A DNA stretch of 27,260 bases from Bacillota bacterium (GTDB taxonomy: Bacteria; Bacillota; Limnochordia; Darwinibacteriales; Darwinibacteriaceae): assembly GCA_012799115.1 (NCBI GenBank), contig JAAZLY010000164.1, positions 1-27,260 on the forward strand. The letters run 5' to 3'. Within the stretch, counting starts at the first letter, position 1; each line of letters starts with the position of its first letter. Shown here one piece after another: positions 15,287-23,329 of this stretch. A program made the translations under genes and the position numbers. The notes under the pieces are model-generated. The model was not told where the DNA came from. It was given only the letters and a program-made list of their open reading frames with translations, and did no database searches.

Positions 15287-16678
15287 TTGCTCAATGAAAG
15301 TTTGATAACTGACGTCTTATCTGCGGCTCTGTCTACAGGAGGAGACTTTGCCGAGATCTTTGCGGAAGATACAAGGGGAACGAATCTCCGCATGCTCAAT
15401 GGCAGGGTAGAGGAAGGGGTAAGTGGTCGTGACTACGGTGTAGGAATCCGTATCTTCCAAGGCTTTCGAAGTGTATATGCCTATACCAACGATGCCAGTA
15501 AGGAAAATCTGGTGAAAGTAGCCAAAGAGGCTGCAGCAGCCCTAAGTGGCACTCCTCAGCTTCAGGATATCGTACTGCAGCGTCTACGCTTCGAAGCATT
15601 TAATCCTGTGTCCAAGAAACCTGCAGAGGTACTCCATACAGATAAGGTGGCTATCATGAAGCGAGCCCATTTTGCTGCGTCAGACTATGATAGTCAAATA
15701 ACTCAAGTCGCCATTACCTACATGGATACGGACCAAAATGTGCTGATTGCAAACTCCGAAGGATTATTGGTGGAGGATCGTAGGATTCGAACACGCCTCG
15801 GAATTAACGCTGTGGCAACGAAGGGTAATGAGAAGCAATCAGCTTTCCGCGGTCCTGGTGGACACAGAGGTTTCGAGCTCTTTGATCACATTCATGTCGA
15901 AGAAATCGCCCGTGATGCCGCCCGTAGTGCTGTGACCATGGTTAATGCTGATTATGCACCAAGCGGTAAGTATCCCGTGATTATTGATAACGAGTTTGGT
16001 GGAGTGATCTTCCACGAGGCTTGTGGCCATGGATTAGAAGCGACAAGTGTAGCCAAGGGTGCTTCTGTTTTCAGTGGCAAGCTTGGGCAGCAAGTGGCGA
16101 GTCCTTTGGTTACGGCCGTTGATGATGGTACGATTCCCAATGCATGGGGTTCACAGAATATCGATGATGAAGGCACGAAAACTAGGAGAAATGTGCTCAT
16201 CGAGAATGGCATCTTGACCGGGTACATGGTTGACAAGTTAAATGGTCGTCGCATGGAGATGGAATCAACCGGAAGCGGGAGAAGGCAGTCCTACAAGTTT
16301 GCACCAACCTCCCGGATGACCAATACGTTCATTTGTGCCGGCGAGTCTACCAAAGAGGAGATCATCAATAACACCGAGTATGCCCTGTTTGCTAAACGCA
16401 TGGGTGGTGGTTCGGTGAATCCCGCCACCGGTGAGTTCAACTTCGCAGTGGCGGAGGGATATATCGTTCGTAATGGGAAGATCGAAAAGCCTGTGCGCGG
16501 AGGAACGCTCATTGGGCAAGGTGCTCAGATTCTACAGAAGATAGACATGGTCGCCTCGAATCTAGCCACTGGGCAAGGCATGTGTGGTTCACTTAGTGGT
16601 ACGATTCCTGCCGACGTGGGTCAACCCACAATTCGGGTGAGTGAGATTACAGTTGGCGGACGAAAGGGGGCTAACTAA
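15287..16678 (+). CDS. tldD: TldD metalloprotease subunit
   Basis: TldD and TldE form a heterodimeric metalloprotease that degrades unfolded or modified peptides. In some bacteria it matures microcins and degrades antitoxins. This 463-residue TldD carries the zinc motif HEACGH (HExxxH, around residue 243) in GGVIFHEACGHGLEATS, and conserved segments GVGIRIF and GMCGSLSGTIPADVGQP. The frame is open upstream to 15233, but TTG 15287 has AGGAGGG 6 bases upstream and is the best start. The stop overlaps the tldE ATG by one base (TAATG). No peptide substrate gene is evident nearby. Confidence 0.95.
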   Translation: MLNESLITDVLSAALSTGGDFAEIFAEDTRGTNLRMLNGRVEEGVSGRDYGVGIRIFQGFRSVYAYTNDASKENLVKVAKEAAAALSGTPQLQDIVLQRLRFEAFNPVSKKPAEVLHTDKVAIMKRAHFAASDYDSQITQVAITYMDTDQNVLIANSEGLLVEDRRIRTRLGINAVATKGNEKQSAFRGPGGHRGFELFDHIHVEEIARDAARSAVTMVNADYAPSGKYPVIIDNEFGGVIFHEACGHGLEATSVAKGASVFSGKLGQQVASPLVTAVDDGTIPNAWGSQNIDDEGTKTRRNVLIENGILTGYMVDKLNGRRMEMESTGSGRRQSYKFAPTSRMTNTFICAGESTKEEIINNTEYALFAKRMGGGSVNPATGEFNFAVAEGYIVRNGKIEKPVRGGTLIGQGAQILQKIDMVASNLATGQGMCGSLSGTIPADVGQPTIRVSEITVGGRKGAN

Positions 16679-18033
16679 TGGAGATTCAAGAGTTCAAGCG
16701 TACCGTTTTTGCAGCTGGCAAGGATGCAGGGCTCGAGGATATGGAGGTCTTTTTCACCCGATCCAAAAGCTTTTCTACTCGCATTTTCCAAAAGGAAGTC
16801 GATGACTACAGAGTCAGCGTAGTGCAAGGAGTAGGTTTCCGAGCACGCTTTGCTGGTAAGGTTGGCTATTCTTATACAGAAACCCTCGATGAAGAGTCGG
16901 TGGAACTTTTGATTCGTGGTGCTAAGGCCAATGCTCAGATCATTGATTCTGATGAGGAGATCGAGTTCTTCCCGGGTTCAGTAGACTATCCCGAGGTGGT
17001 AGCCTTTGATCCCGCAATCGAAGCCGTGACGGCCGAAGAGAAAATCGACTTTGCTAAGGCCCTGGAAACGGAAGCGTTTGCCACTGACGAACGCGTTGCC
17101 ATGGTGAATTGGGCCACCACTGGATACACTGAAACAGACGTCTATATCGCCAACACAAAGGGATTGGAGCAATCCTTCCGGAGAAATGGAGCGTATGGTT
17201 TTGTCTCCGCAGTCGTTCGCCAAGATGAACAGGCCAAGACGGGTTCCCGGATGGTGTTTGGAAATGACTGGAGTCAGTTTGACGCGAAGAAACTTGCCAA
17301 AGAAGCAGTGGAGGAGGCAGCGTCCTTGTTAGGTGCTAGGAGTCTGCCCTCTGGCGACTATCGAGTCTTATTACGGCATGATGTGGCCCGGGACTTATTA
17401 GCTACATTTTCTTCCGTCTTTTCGGCTGAAGCTGTTCAGAAAGGCTTGTCGCTCTTAGCTGGTAAGCTTAACGAGAAAATTGCCAGTCCCTGCATTACTT
17501 TAGTTGATGATCCTCTGTTGAAAAACGGCGGTGCTTCGGCCTCATTTGATGACGAAGGTGTAGCTACGCACACCAAGAACGTGATTGAAGAGGGCAAGCT
17601 GATGACTTTCTTACACAACCTGAAGACGGCGAAGAAAGATGGTGTCGAGCCTACAGGTAATGCATCAAGAGCGTCATTTAAGTCTCCTGTTGGCATTTCA
17701 CCCAGCAATTTCTTTATTCAACCTGGCACAATGAGTTATGACGCCTTGGTGGAAACACTCGACAACGGAATCATCATCATCGACGTTCAAGGGCTCCATT
17801 CAGGAGCGAATCCTGTATCTGGCGACTTTTCCCTAGGTGCTTATGGCTATCTGGTGGAAAATGGAGTAATTGTTCGTCCTTTGGAGCAAATCACTGTGGC
17901 AGGCAACTTCTTTACCGTACTTGACGAGGTAGAGGCGATTGGAGCGGACCTAGAGTTTGGTAGCCCAGGTTCTGGTGGGCATGTGGGCTCACCCTCACTT
18001 CTGATTCGTCAACTATCCGTTGCCGGCAATTAG
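16678..18033 (+). CDS. tldE: TldE/PmbA metalloprotease partner subunit
   Basis: A 451-residue partner of TldD that lacks the HExxxH motif, as expected for TldE/PmbA. Typical segments are VVQGVGFRARFAGKVGYSYTE in the N-terminal half and GNASRASFKSPVGISPSNFFIQPG and GLHSGANPVSGDFSLGAYGYLVENG (in parts) in the C-terminal half. Start and stop are set by overlap with tldD. A FolT-like gene follows 12 bases later, apparently in the same transcript. Confidence 0.94.
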   Translation: MEIQEFKRTVFAAGKDAGLEDMEVFFTRSKSFSTRIFQKEVDDYRVSVVQGVGFRARFAGKVGYSYTETLDEESVELLIRGAKANAQIIDSDEEIEFFPGSVDYPEVVAFDPAIEAVTAEEKIDFAKALETEAFATDERVAMVNWATTGYTETDVYIANTKGLEQSFRRNGAYGFVSAVVRQDEQAKTGSRMVFGNDWSQFDAKKLAKEAVEEAASLLGARSLPSGDYRVLLRHDVARDLLATFSSVFSAEAVQKGLSLLAGKLNEKIASPCITLVDDPLLKNGGASASFDDEGVATHTKNVIEEGKLMTFLHNLKTAKKDGVEPTGNASRASFKSPVGISPSNFFIQPGTMSYDALVETLDNGIIIIDVQGLHSGANPVSGDFSLGAYGYLVENGVIVRPLEQITVAGNFFTVLDEVEAIGADLEFGSPGSGGHVGSPSLLIRQLSVAGN

Positions 18034-18045
18034 GAGGCTGAATTG

Positions 18046-18576
18046 ATGCGTTTGACAACTAGGCACGCTGCCAACCTTGGTCTATTAACAGCTGTGTCCA
18101 TTGTGTTGACTCGGATTTTCGGAGTTGTTCTTCCCATTGCGGGTGTGGGGGCCCTACGCCTGAGTTTTGGCGAAATACCTATCATCTTGGCTGGAGTGCT
18201 CTTTGGGCCCATAGGGGGAGGACTTACTGGGCTTGCCTCGGATCTAATTGGTTACATGATCAACTCCCATGGCGGAGCGTTCTTCCCTGGCTTCTCGATC
18301 AGTGCGGTTCTAGTGGGACTGATTCCTGGATGGATCCTGCATAAGAAGCGTGATTCTCTGAGCTGGTATCAAGTAGGGGCCACAGTCTTGGTGACAGACT
18401 TGGTGACAGGGATATTCCTCAATACGCTCTGGCTCACGATCTTGTACGGACAAGGCTTCTTTGTCATTCTACCCATGCGAGTTCTGGCCCGCTTGGTGAC
18501 TCTGCCGGTTTACACCTTTGTAGTGTTTTGGATTACCCGTGCTTACCGCTCATACCGGAGAGGCACCAATCATTGA
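18046..18576 (+). CDS. ECF transporter S component, probably folate (FolT-like)
   Basis: A 176-residue membrane protein with about six hydrophobic segments. LRLSFGEIPIILAGVLFGPIGGG followed by GLASDLIGYM is the pattern of FolT-type S components, which bind a vitamin and are driven by shared EcfA/A'/T modules encoded elsewhere. ATG 18046 lies after GGAGG (18033-18037). TTG 18043 is less likely. The last bases contain a GCACC/GGTGC repeat but no T tract, so no terminator is claimed. Folate as ligand is an inference. Confidence 0.78.
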   Translation: MRLTTRHAANLGLLTAVSIVLTRIFGVVLPIAGVGALRLSFGEIPIILAGVLFGPIGGGLTGLASDLIGYMINSHGGAFFPGFSISAVLVGLIPGWILHKKRDSLSWYQVGATVLVTDLVTGIFLNTLWLTILYGQGFFVILPMRVLARLVTLPVYTFVVFWITRAYRSYRRGTNH

Positions 18577-18599
18577 TGCATTCGGGGTGCGACGCGGAA

Positions 18600-18628
18600 T
18601 TGAAAGGTTTCGCTGTTTGTGCTATGAT
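18600..18628 (+). promoter_or_regulatory. SigA promoter for the 75-aa/coiled-coil gene pair
   Basis: TTGAAA (18600-18605) and TATGAT (18623-18628) are spaced by 17 bases, with TG one base before the -10. The first start codon is 37 bases downstream. Confidence 0.75.
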
Positions 18629-18664
18629 GAGCTTATCAGATTTGACTGGAGAGTGAGTTCCTGA

Positions 18665-18892
18665 ATGGATATAGACCCGCCTAAACGGTGGCAGACATTG
18701 AGATTGAAACTCCTGTGGAGTCTACCCAAAGAACCGCGCAAGAAGATCAAGGATTTTCTTCGGTTGGGGGATGAGTTCTACGCCCAAGGCGATGAGCGAC
18801 TTGCGAATTACTGCTATGGTCTCTCGAAACGCTTAGCACAGGAGGTAGGTGTCATACATCTACTAAAGAAGATCGATCAACGTGTGGAATAG
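18665..18892 (+). CDS. Small basic protein of unknown function
   Basis: A 75-residue, probably helical protein (MDIDPPKRWQTLRLKLLWSL...). The middle part FLRLGDEFYAQGDERLANYCYGLSKRLAQE resembles one tetratricopeptide-like helical hairpin. I do not recognise a family. ATG 18665 follows GGAGAGTGAG and a strong promoter, and the coiled-coil gene begins 20 bases after the stop. Promoter, ribosome-binding site and coupling make it a credible gene. Confidence 0.65.
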   Translation: MDIDPPKRWQTLRLKLLWSLPKEPRKKIKDFLRLGDEFYAQGDERLANYCYGLSKRLAQEVGVIHLLKKIDQRVE

Positions 18893-18912
18893 AGTAAACA
18901 AGGGGGCTTGGC

Positions 18913-19233
18913 GTGAGGAATCTAAAACGAATGACTAAGGCTTCATCCTTGTGGGAAGCAGTTCAGTTGGTGTGGAAAGCTGGTATGGCGACCTATCAAC
19001 AAGAGACCCCCCTTGACGAGTTAGAAGCTAGCAAGGCCCGCTTGGAACAGGAGCTCTTATCTTTGTCGCGGTTGGTTCATGATTACGAGACAAAGATACA
19101 CAACAATGTGCGAGAAAACAAGGAGTTAACACAGAAAAACAAGGAGTTGGAATGGGGATATCGCGCCTTACTCCGTGAGAATCAGTGGCTCCGCGAAGAG
19201 ATTTTCAAGCTCAAAGGTAAACCCTTGATCTAG
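18913..19233 (+). CDS. Coiled-coil protein of unknown function
   Basis: A 106-residue protein. From about residue 35 to 100 it is a charged heptad-rich coiled coil (LEASKARLEQELLSLSRLV to ENKELTQKNKELEWGYRALL). The first 35 residues contain a short amphipathic stretch (SLWEAVQLVWKAGMATYQQ). It has no recognisable enzyme motif. GTG 18913 is preceded by AGGGGGC. It is co-transcribed with the 75-aa gene and ends at a strong terminator. Confidence 0.65.
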   Translation: MRNLKRMTKASSLWEAVQLVWKAGMATYQQETPLDELEASKARLEQELLSLSRLVHDYETKIHNNVRENKELTQKNKELEWGYRALLRENQWLREEIFKLKGKPLI

Positions 19234-19238
19234 GATGG

Positions 19239-19275
19239 GGGGAGTCAAACTGCAAGAGGATTGACTCCCCTTTTT
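19239..19275 (+). terminator. Rho-independent terminator
   Basis: GGGGAGTCAA (19239-19248) pairs with TTGACTCCCC (19261-19270) in a perfect 10-bp stem with a 12-base loop, followed by five Ts. Confidence 0.9.
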
Positions 19276-19309
19276 GATACTGATCATGATTCGAAAAGGG
19301 GCTGGTTCG

Positions 19310-19798
19310 GTGAATTCGAGGAAAATGATTACAACCGCACTGTTGATCGCCTTAGTGACGGTAACCACGATGGTGGTGAATGTTCCCTTACCTGGTGTTA
19401 AAGGATATGTAAATATCGGGGACAGTGTTGTGTTGATGGCCGGATTGATCTTTGGGCCAGTAGTAGGTGGATTGGCAGGGGCTCTTGGTTCAAGTCTCGC
19501 TGATCTGCTACTCGGCTATGCCTATTGGGCACCTTGGACCTTTGTTATTAAGGGACTTGAGGGGTTTCTAGTTGGATGGATCATACTTCATATGCCCAAA
19601 GGAAAGGCTGCAAGCATCATCCTCGGAACCTCACTGGCGGCCCTTGTCATGGTTATTGGCTATTTTTTCGTAGGGATTCTTTACTATGGTCTCGGCCCGG
19701 CATTAGTATCGTTACCAGGGGATCTGCTCCAGGGATCCGTTAGCGTGATCTTAAGCGTCATGCTGTGGCGTCCCCTTAAGAAATATATCGCCTCCTAA
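19310..19798 (+). CDS. ECF transporter S component, substrate unknown
   Basis: A 162-residue membrane protein starting MNSRKMITTALLIALVTV. The segments GYVNIGDSVVLMAGLIFGP and GGLAGALGSSLADLLLGYAYWAPWTFVIKGLEGFLVG (in parts) are characteristic of vitamin-type S components. The frame is open from 19274. I choose GTG 19310 because AAAGGGG lies about 9 bases upstream, but ATG 19286 or 19325 is possible. No riboswitch fits in the 35 bases after the preceding terminator. The ligand is unknown, and no Ecf energy module is in the window. Confidence 0.8.
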   Translation: MNSRKMITTALLIALVTVTTMVVNVPLPGVKGYVNIGDSVVLMAGLIFGPVVGGLAGALGSSLADLLLGYAYWAPWTFVIKGLEGFLVGWIILHMPKGKAASIILGTSLAALVMVIGYFFVGILYYGLGPALVSLPGDLLQGSVSVILSVMLWRPLKKYIAS

Positions 19799-19808
19799 GG
19801 GGGAACAG

Positions 19809-19837
19809 GCACATTCCTCTCCAAGTGCTCATAGAAT
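19809..19837 (+). promoter_or_regulatory. SigE-type mother-cell promoter upstream of split sigK
   Basis: GCACATT (19809-19815) matches the SigE -35 consensus KMATATT at 6 of 7 positions. CATAGAAT (19830-19837) matches the -10 CATACAMT at 7 of 8. The spacer is 14 bases. It lies 38 bases before the sigK start, where SigE-driven transcription of sigK is expected from Bacillus subtilis. Confidence 0.65.
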
Positions 19838-19874
19838 AAAAGGCTTGAGCGTTGGCGGAAAGGGGGCCTGACTG

Positions 19875-20300
19875 GTGTTTCTCTCCATATTAAATGCACT
19901 TGGCCTGTGGTTGGTTGAGGGGGTCGGATTCTTAACTGGCTTTGTGACAAGTGGAAGCGCTTTTCCCAAACCTTTACGATCCGATGAGGAGCGGGACCTA
20001 TTAGCGAGAAAGGAAGCAGGAGACGAAGGTGCCCGCAATATTCTAATTGAACGGAACCTTCGTCTTGTGGCACATATCGTCAAGAAGTTTGATAACACTG
20101 GTGAGGATAGTGAGGACTTGATCTCCATTGGGGTGATTGGGCTCATTAAAGCCATCAACACCTTTAACTCCCAGAAGAACACTCGCCTAGCTACTTATGC
20201 AGCGCGCTGCATTGAGAATGAGAATTCAATGTCAGTTCGGGATTTTAACCCTGAGAGCTCCATTTTCTGCAATGCTGTAGGGTTGACCATGGACGAGTAG
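19875..20300 (+). CDS. sigK: Pro-sigma-K, 5' half, interrupted by the element
   Basis: The late mother-cell sigma factor is encoded here up to the insertion point. Codons 1-116 (to the GAG at 20220-20222) are SigK. They comprise a hydrophobic pro-sequence (MFLSILNALGLWLVEGVGFL), then AFPKPL, RNLRLVAHIVKKF and the region 2 stretch GEDSEDLISIGVIGLIKAI, ending LATYAARCIENE. After the junction the frame continues into element DNA (NSMSVRDFNP...) and stops at TAG 20300, so an unrearranged cell makes a 141-aa product without regions 3 and 4. GTG 19875 has GGGGG about 9 bases upstream. The pro-sequence implies processing, as in Bacillus. Confidence 0.9.
   Translation: MFLSILNALGLWLVEGVGFLTGFVTSGSAFPKPLRSDEERDLLARKEAGDEGARNILIERNLRLVAHIVKKFDNTGEDSEDLISIGVIGLIKAINTFNSQKNTRLATYAARCIENENSMSVRDFNPESSIFCNAVGLTMDE
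20209..20235 (+). repeat. attL: left junction of the sigK element
   Basis: The crossover dinucleotide GA is at 20220-20221. The outer arm (sigK side) has CATTGA at 20210-20215 and the inner arm has its inverse TCAATG at 20226-20231, each 4 bases from GA. The inner 14 bases (20222-20235) match the reverse complement of the inner arm of attR at 12 of 14 positions. Confidence 0.85.
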
Positions 20301-22553
20301 GTTTAGCGTTGATCCACCTTGCTGCCTGATCGATACCTCTGAAGCCTTCACATCGATCTCAAGGCGGTGTTGACGAAAACGCAATCGAAAAGAGAAACTA
20401 TTCCATTCTGGCGGCGCATAGGGCCTCAGCGAGAGGGTATCTTCTTCAATTCGTAGCCCGCCAAAGCCGTATACGATTGACATCCACGTTCCAGCCATGC
20501 TGGTAATATGGAGTCCATCATCCGTATCATTGTTGTAGTTGTCCAAATCCAACCGTGCCGTACGTAGGTAAAGTTCGTAGGCCTTGTCTTGGTATCCGAC
20601 TTCGGCTGCAATGATCGAATAGACACATGGCGACAACGACGATTCGTGGACTGTAAGAGGTTCATAGAAATCGAAGTTGCGTTTTTTTGTCTCCAGATCA
20701 TAGCGATCCCCGAGGAAAAAGAGACCCTGGAGGACATCTGCCTGTTTGATATAGCAAGAGCGTAAAATCCGATCCCATGACCAGTGTTGGTTTAAGGGCA
20801 GTTCATGGGGGGGAATCTGGTGGGCGGGTATCAGCTCTTTGTCCATAAAGCCATCTTGCTGTTCGAAGATCCCCAACTCTTCAACGATGGGATAGTACAT
20901 TTTTTTGATGATGTCTTCCCAAATTTGCATCTCGTCAACTGAGACATTGAGGCGAGTAACGAGAGCGTCGTAGGCTCCTGGACTTTCTTGTTTTAGCTCA
21001 TCTAGCATCTTAAGTGTGTACTCTAGGGTCCAGGCGGCGATGCGGTTGGTGTACCAGTTGTTGTTTACGTTGTTCTCATACTCGTTGGGGCCCGTGACGC
21101 CCAGGATCATGTAGACGCCCTTACGAGACTGATAATTGACCCTGCTAGCCCAAAAACGACTGATTTCTACCAGGACCTCCAAACCATGTTCTCCGAGATA
21201 GGCTCGATCACCGGTGTAGCGTACATAGTTGAAGATCGCGTAGGCAATGGCCCCATTACGGTGGATCTCTTCAAAGGTGATCTCCCATTCATTGTGACAC
21301 TCCTCGCCGTTCATCGTCACCATGGGGTAGAGGGCTCCTTGCATACCCAGCTTGGCGGCGTTCTCCTTAGCCTTCTCTAAATGATTATAGCGATATAGCA
21401 ATAGATTCCGTGCAATGCTGGCATCACTGGTGCCTAGGTAGAAGGGCAGACAATACGCTTCTGTATCCCAGTAGGTGCTACCTCCGTATTTCTCCCCTGT
21501 AAAGCCCTTTGGTCCGATATTTAGCCGCGGGTCTTCACCAGTGTAGGTCTGGTGTAGGTGAAAGATGTTGAAACGAATGCCCTGTTGGGCTGCTGCATCT
21601 CCTTCGATTCTGATATCGCTGTCTTGCCAAATAACATTCCAGGCTTTGGCATGTGCCTCAAAGAGCTCTGTGTAGCTCTTTTTTCTATTTTCCTCGAGTA
21701 TGGTAACAGCCTGTTTCGACACCAAATCCTCAGGAAAGTCACGGTTGGTGGTCACGGCTACAGTCTTCTCGAGGGTCATGGTGTCTCCAGCGATAAGGGT
21801 GATCTCCACCTTAGCCGCAGCTTGGCGAGGAGAGGCCGTACATTGGGGCTGAAGATCTCTGACTTCGATCCCATTGCGTAGTAGGCGGAAGCAGCTGGCG
21901 GCGGCCACCAAAAAACCTGACTTCTTTGTTTGCATTGTCACGAGCTGTAAGTTTGGCTCACTGGATTCCTCAATTCCTTGCCAAAAGTCTTCTCCGTAGT
22001 TTGCATCCTCGTTTCGAACATTTCCGTCAAGGTAGGGGGAAAATCTGACCACAGATCCTTTTCCCGTGGGATCACTTGTTAGCGTGATGCTGTAACGTAT
22101 GGCTGCTAACTCACGCTGGTCCTTGCTCACAAAGCGTCTAGTCTCAACGGAGAATTTGCGGCCCATCTCGTCCTCAAGCTGAAAACTACGAGATAGTTCA
22201 CCTTGTTGCATATCTAGAGTTCGCTTGAACTTTACTGGTTGCCAAGTATGAAGATCCAGGTTTCGGTGGTCGAGGCTCACATCGATGCCAATGAAATTGA
22301 CCGCGTTTGGGACCTTCGCAAAATACTCGGGATAGCCATTTTTCCACCAACCCACAACTGTGCGATCGGGGTAGTAGACCCCAGCTATGTAGGTGCCTTG
22401 TAGACTATCCCCGGAGTATTGTTCTTCAAAATTACCACGCATCCCCATATAACCATTACCTAATGAGGTGATGCTTTCCACAATCCGGTTACGCTCGGGA
22501 TGAAAGCCCTCTTCAACAATGTTCCATTCATGGGTTCCCAAAAATAGTCGCAC
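20232..22553 (-). CDS. GH65 disaccharide phosphorylase, probably maltose phosphorylase
   Basis: The enzyme splits an alpha-glucosyl disaccharide with phosphate to beta-glucose-1-phosphate and glucose. Its 773 residues match the family length. The catalytic acid is the glutamate of TGPNEYENNVNNNWYTN near residue 491, where maltose phosphorylase has Glu487. The acceptor-loop segment ECHNEWEITFEEIHRNGA near 415 contains His-Asn-Glu as in maltose phosphorylases, and HESSLSPCVYSI fits the phosphate site. Trehalose, kojibiose or nigerose cannot be excluded. GTG 22553 has AGGAGG 7 bases upstream, whereas GTG 22559 would be too close. It has its own promoter and a LacI-type operator, and lies wholly within the sigK element. 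Confidence 0.9.
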   Translation of the reverse strand: MRLFLGTHEWNIVEEGFHPERNRIVESITSLGNGYMGMRGNFEEQYSGDSLQGTYIAGVYYPDRTVVGWWKNGYPEYFAKVPNAVNFIGIDVSLDHRNLDLHTWQPVKFKRTLDMQQGELSRSFQLEDEMGRKFSVETRRFVSKDQRELAAIRYSITLTSDPTGKGSVVRFSPYLDGNVRNEDANYGEDFWQGIEESSEPNLQLVTMQTKKSGFLVAAASCFRLLRNGIEVRDLQPQCTASPRQAAAKVEITLIAGDTMTLEKTVAVTTNRDFPEDLVSKQAVTILEENRKKSYTELFEAHAKAWNVIWQDSDIRIEGDAAAQQGIRFNIFHLHQTYTGEDPRLNIGPKGFTGEKYGGSTYWDTEAYCLPFYLGTSDASIARNLLLYRYNHLEKAKENAAKLGMQGALYPMVTMNGEECHNEWEITFEEIHRNGAIAYAIFNYVRYTGDRAYLGEHGLEVLVEISRFWASRVNYQSRKGVYMILGVTGPNEYENNVNNNWYTNRIAAWTLEYTLKMLDELKQESPGAYDALVTRLNVSVDEMQIWEDIIKKMYYPIVEELGIFEQQDGFMDKELIPAHQIPPHELPLNQHWSWDRILRSCYIKQADVLQGLFFLGDRYDLETKKRNFDFYEPLTVHESSLSPCVYSIIAAEVGYQDKAYELYLRTARLDLDNYNNDTDDGLHITSMAGTWMSIVYGFGGLRIEEDTLSLRPYAPPEWNSFSFRLRFRQHRLEIDVKASEVSIRQQGGSTLNLLVHGQPYSIAENGALRVKIPN

Positions 22554-22584
22554 AAACACCCCTCCTGTCTACAGATCTAGAGTG

Positions 22585-22613
22585 ATCATAACGCATTTTT
22601 CGCGGCTTGGCAA
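22585..22613 (-). promoter_or_regulatory. SigA promoter of the phosphorylase gene
   Basis: Reading the minus strand, TTGCCA (22608-22613) and TATGAT (22585-22590) are separated by exactly 17 bases. The start codon lies about 32 bases after the -10. The -35 overlaps a LacI-family operator. Confidence 0.7.
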
Positions 22614-22622
22614 TCGTTTGCA
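22609..22622 (-). promoter_or_regulatory. LacI/GalR-family operator overlapping the phosphorylase -35
   Basis: On the minus strand TGCAAACGATTGCC has the central CG and TGCAA/TTGC arms of LacI/GalR-family operators, with 10 of 14 positions symmetric. It overlaps the -35 hexamer, which suits repression. It fits the carbon-catabolite cre consensus less well (three mismatches). A sugar-responsive regulator of the MalR type would have to be encoded outside this window. Confidence 0.55.
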
Positions 22623-22647
22623 CACATCTGTAAAAAAACACAGCGAT

Positions 22648-23307
22648 CTACCTTAAAGCCAATACCTTCTTTAGATCAGCGACTGAAAATTCTTCGAAAC
22701 CTGGAATCACATAGTGTGCCTCATGCAAGGTGTCCTGTTCACCGACGCCGATTGTAAGCATCTTGGCTCGCAGCGCAGCCTCAATCCCCGCTTGAGCATC
22801 TTCAAAGACAACAGTTTGCTCTGCTTCAATACCAAGCAAGGATGCACTAAGGGTGAATACCTCAGGATCAGGCTTGGCCTTGGTAACCAAGTTGCCGTCT
22901 ACGATCACGTCAAAACAGTCACTGAGGGATACCCGCTCCAGAATGGTCTTAGCATTCTTGCTCGCAGAGCCAAGGGCTATTTTGATGCCTTGGGTACGCA
23001 ACTCCTCTAGGAATGGGAGTACGCCTGGGAGGATCTCCGAGGAATCCATCTGAGTAATGTACTCCACATACCACGCATTCTTCTCGGCCGCAAGCTGCTC
23101 CTTTTCTTCGTCGGTACGTGTTTGCTTGCCAATCTCCAATAGAATGTCTAGCGATCGCATGCGGCTTACGCCCTTTAATCGTTCGTTGTCTTGTTCGGTA
23201 AATTCAATCCCAATCTTCTCCCCCAAACGTTTCCATGCTAAATAGTGGTATTTCGCAGTATCTACAATGACCCCGTCTAAGTCGAAAATTGCAAGTCTTA
23301 GTTCCAT
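22648..23307 (-). CDS. pgmB: Beta-phosphoglucomutase (HAD family)
   Basis: PgmB converts beta-glucose-1-phosphate, the product of the neighbouring phosphorylase, to glucose-6-phosphate. Its 219 residues begin MELRLAIFDLDGVIVDTAKYH. The nucleophile and general acid are the two aspartates of DLDGV. LGSASKNAKTIL supplies HAD motif II, and KPDPEVF with VFEDAQAGIEAA supplies motifs III and IV. The frame is open to 23331, but ATG 23307 has AAGGAGG about 8 bases upstream and fits the family start. The phosphorylase is downstream on the same strand, separated by about 95 bases with its own promoter. Both enzymes form one catabolic pair inside the sigK element. Confidence 0.94.
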   Translation of the reverse strand: MELRLAIFDLDGVIVDTAKYHYLAWKRLGEKIGIEFTEQDNERLKGVSRMRSLDILLEIGKQTRTDEEKEQLAAEKNAWYVEYITQMDSSEILPGVLPFLEELRTQGIKIALGSASKNAKTILERVSLSDCFDVIVDGNLVTKAKPDPEVFTLSASLLGIEAEQTVVFEDAQAGIEAALRAKMLTIGVGEQDTLHEAHYVIPGFEEFSVADLKKVLALR

Positions 23308-23329
23308 GGGCAGACCTCCTTTTCGACCC

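Noticed and set aside
18556..18595. GCACC/GGTGC inverted repeat after the FolT-like gene as a terminator
   Set aside because: Short stem, long loop and no run of Ts afterwards.
22609..22622. CcpA cre site reading of the phosphorylase operator
   Set aside because: Three mismatches to the cre consensus, including both W positions. The TGCAA/TTGC arms suit a LacI/GalR-type operator better, so cre is kept only as an alternative.
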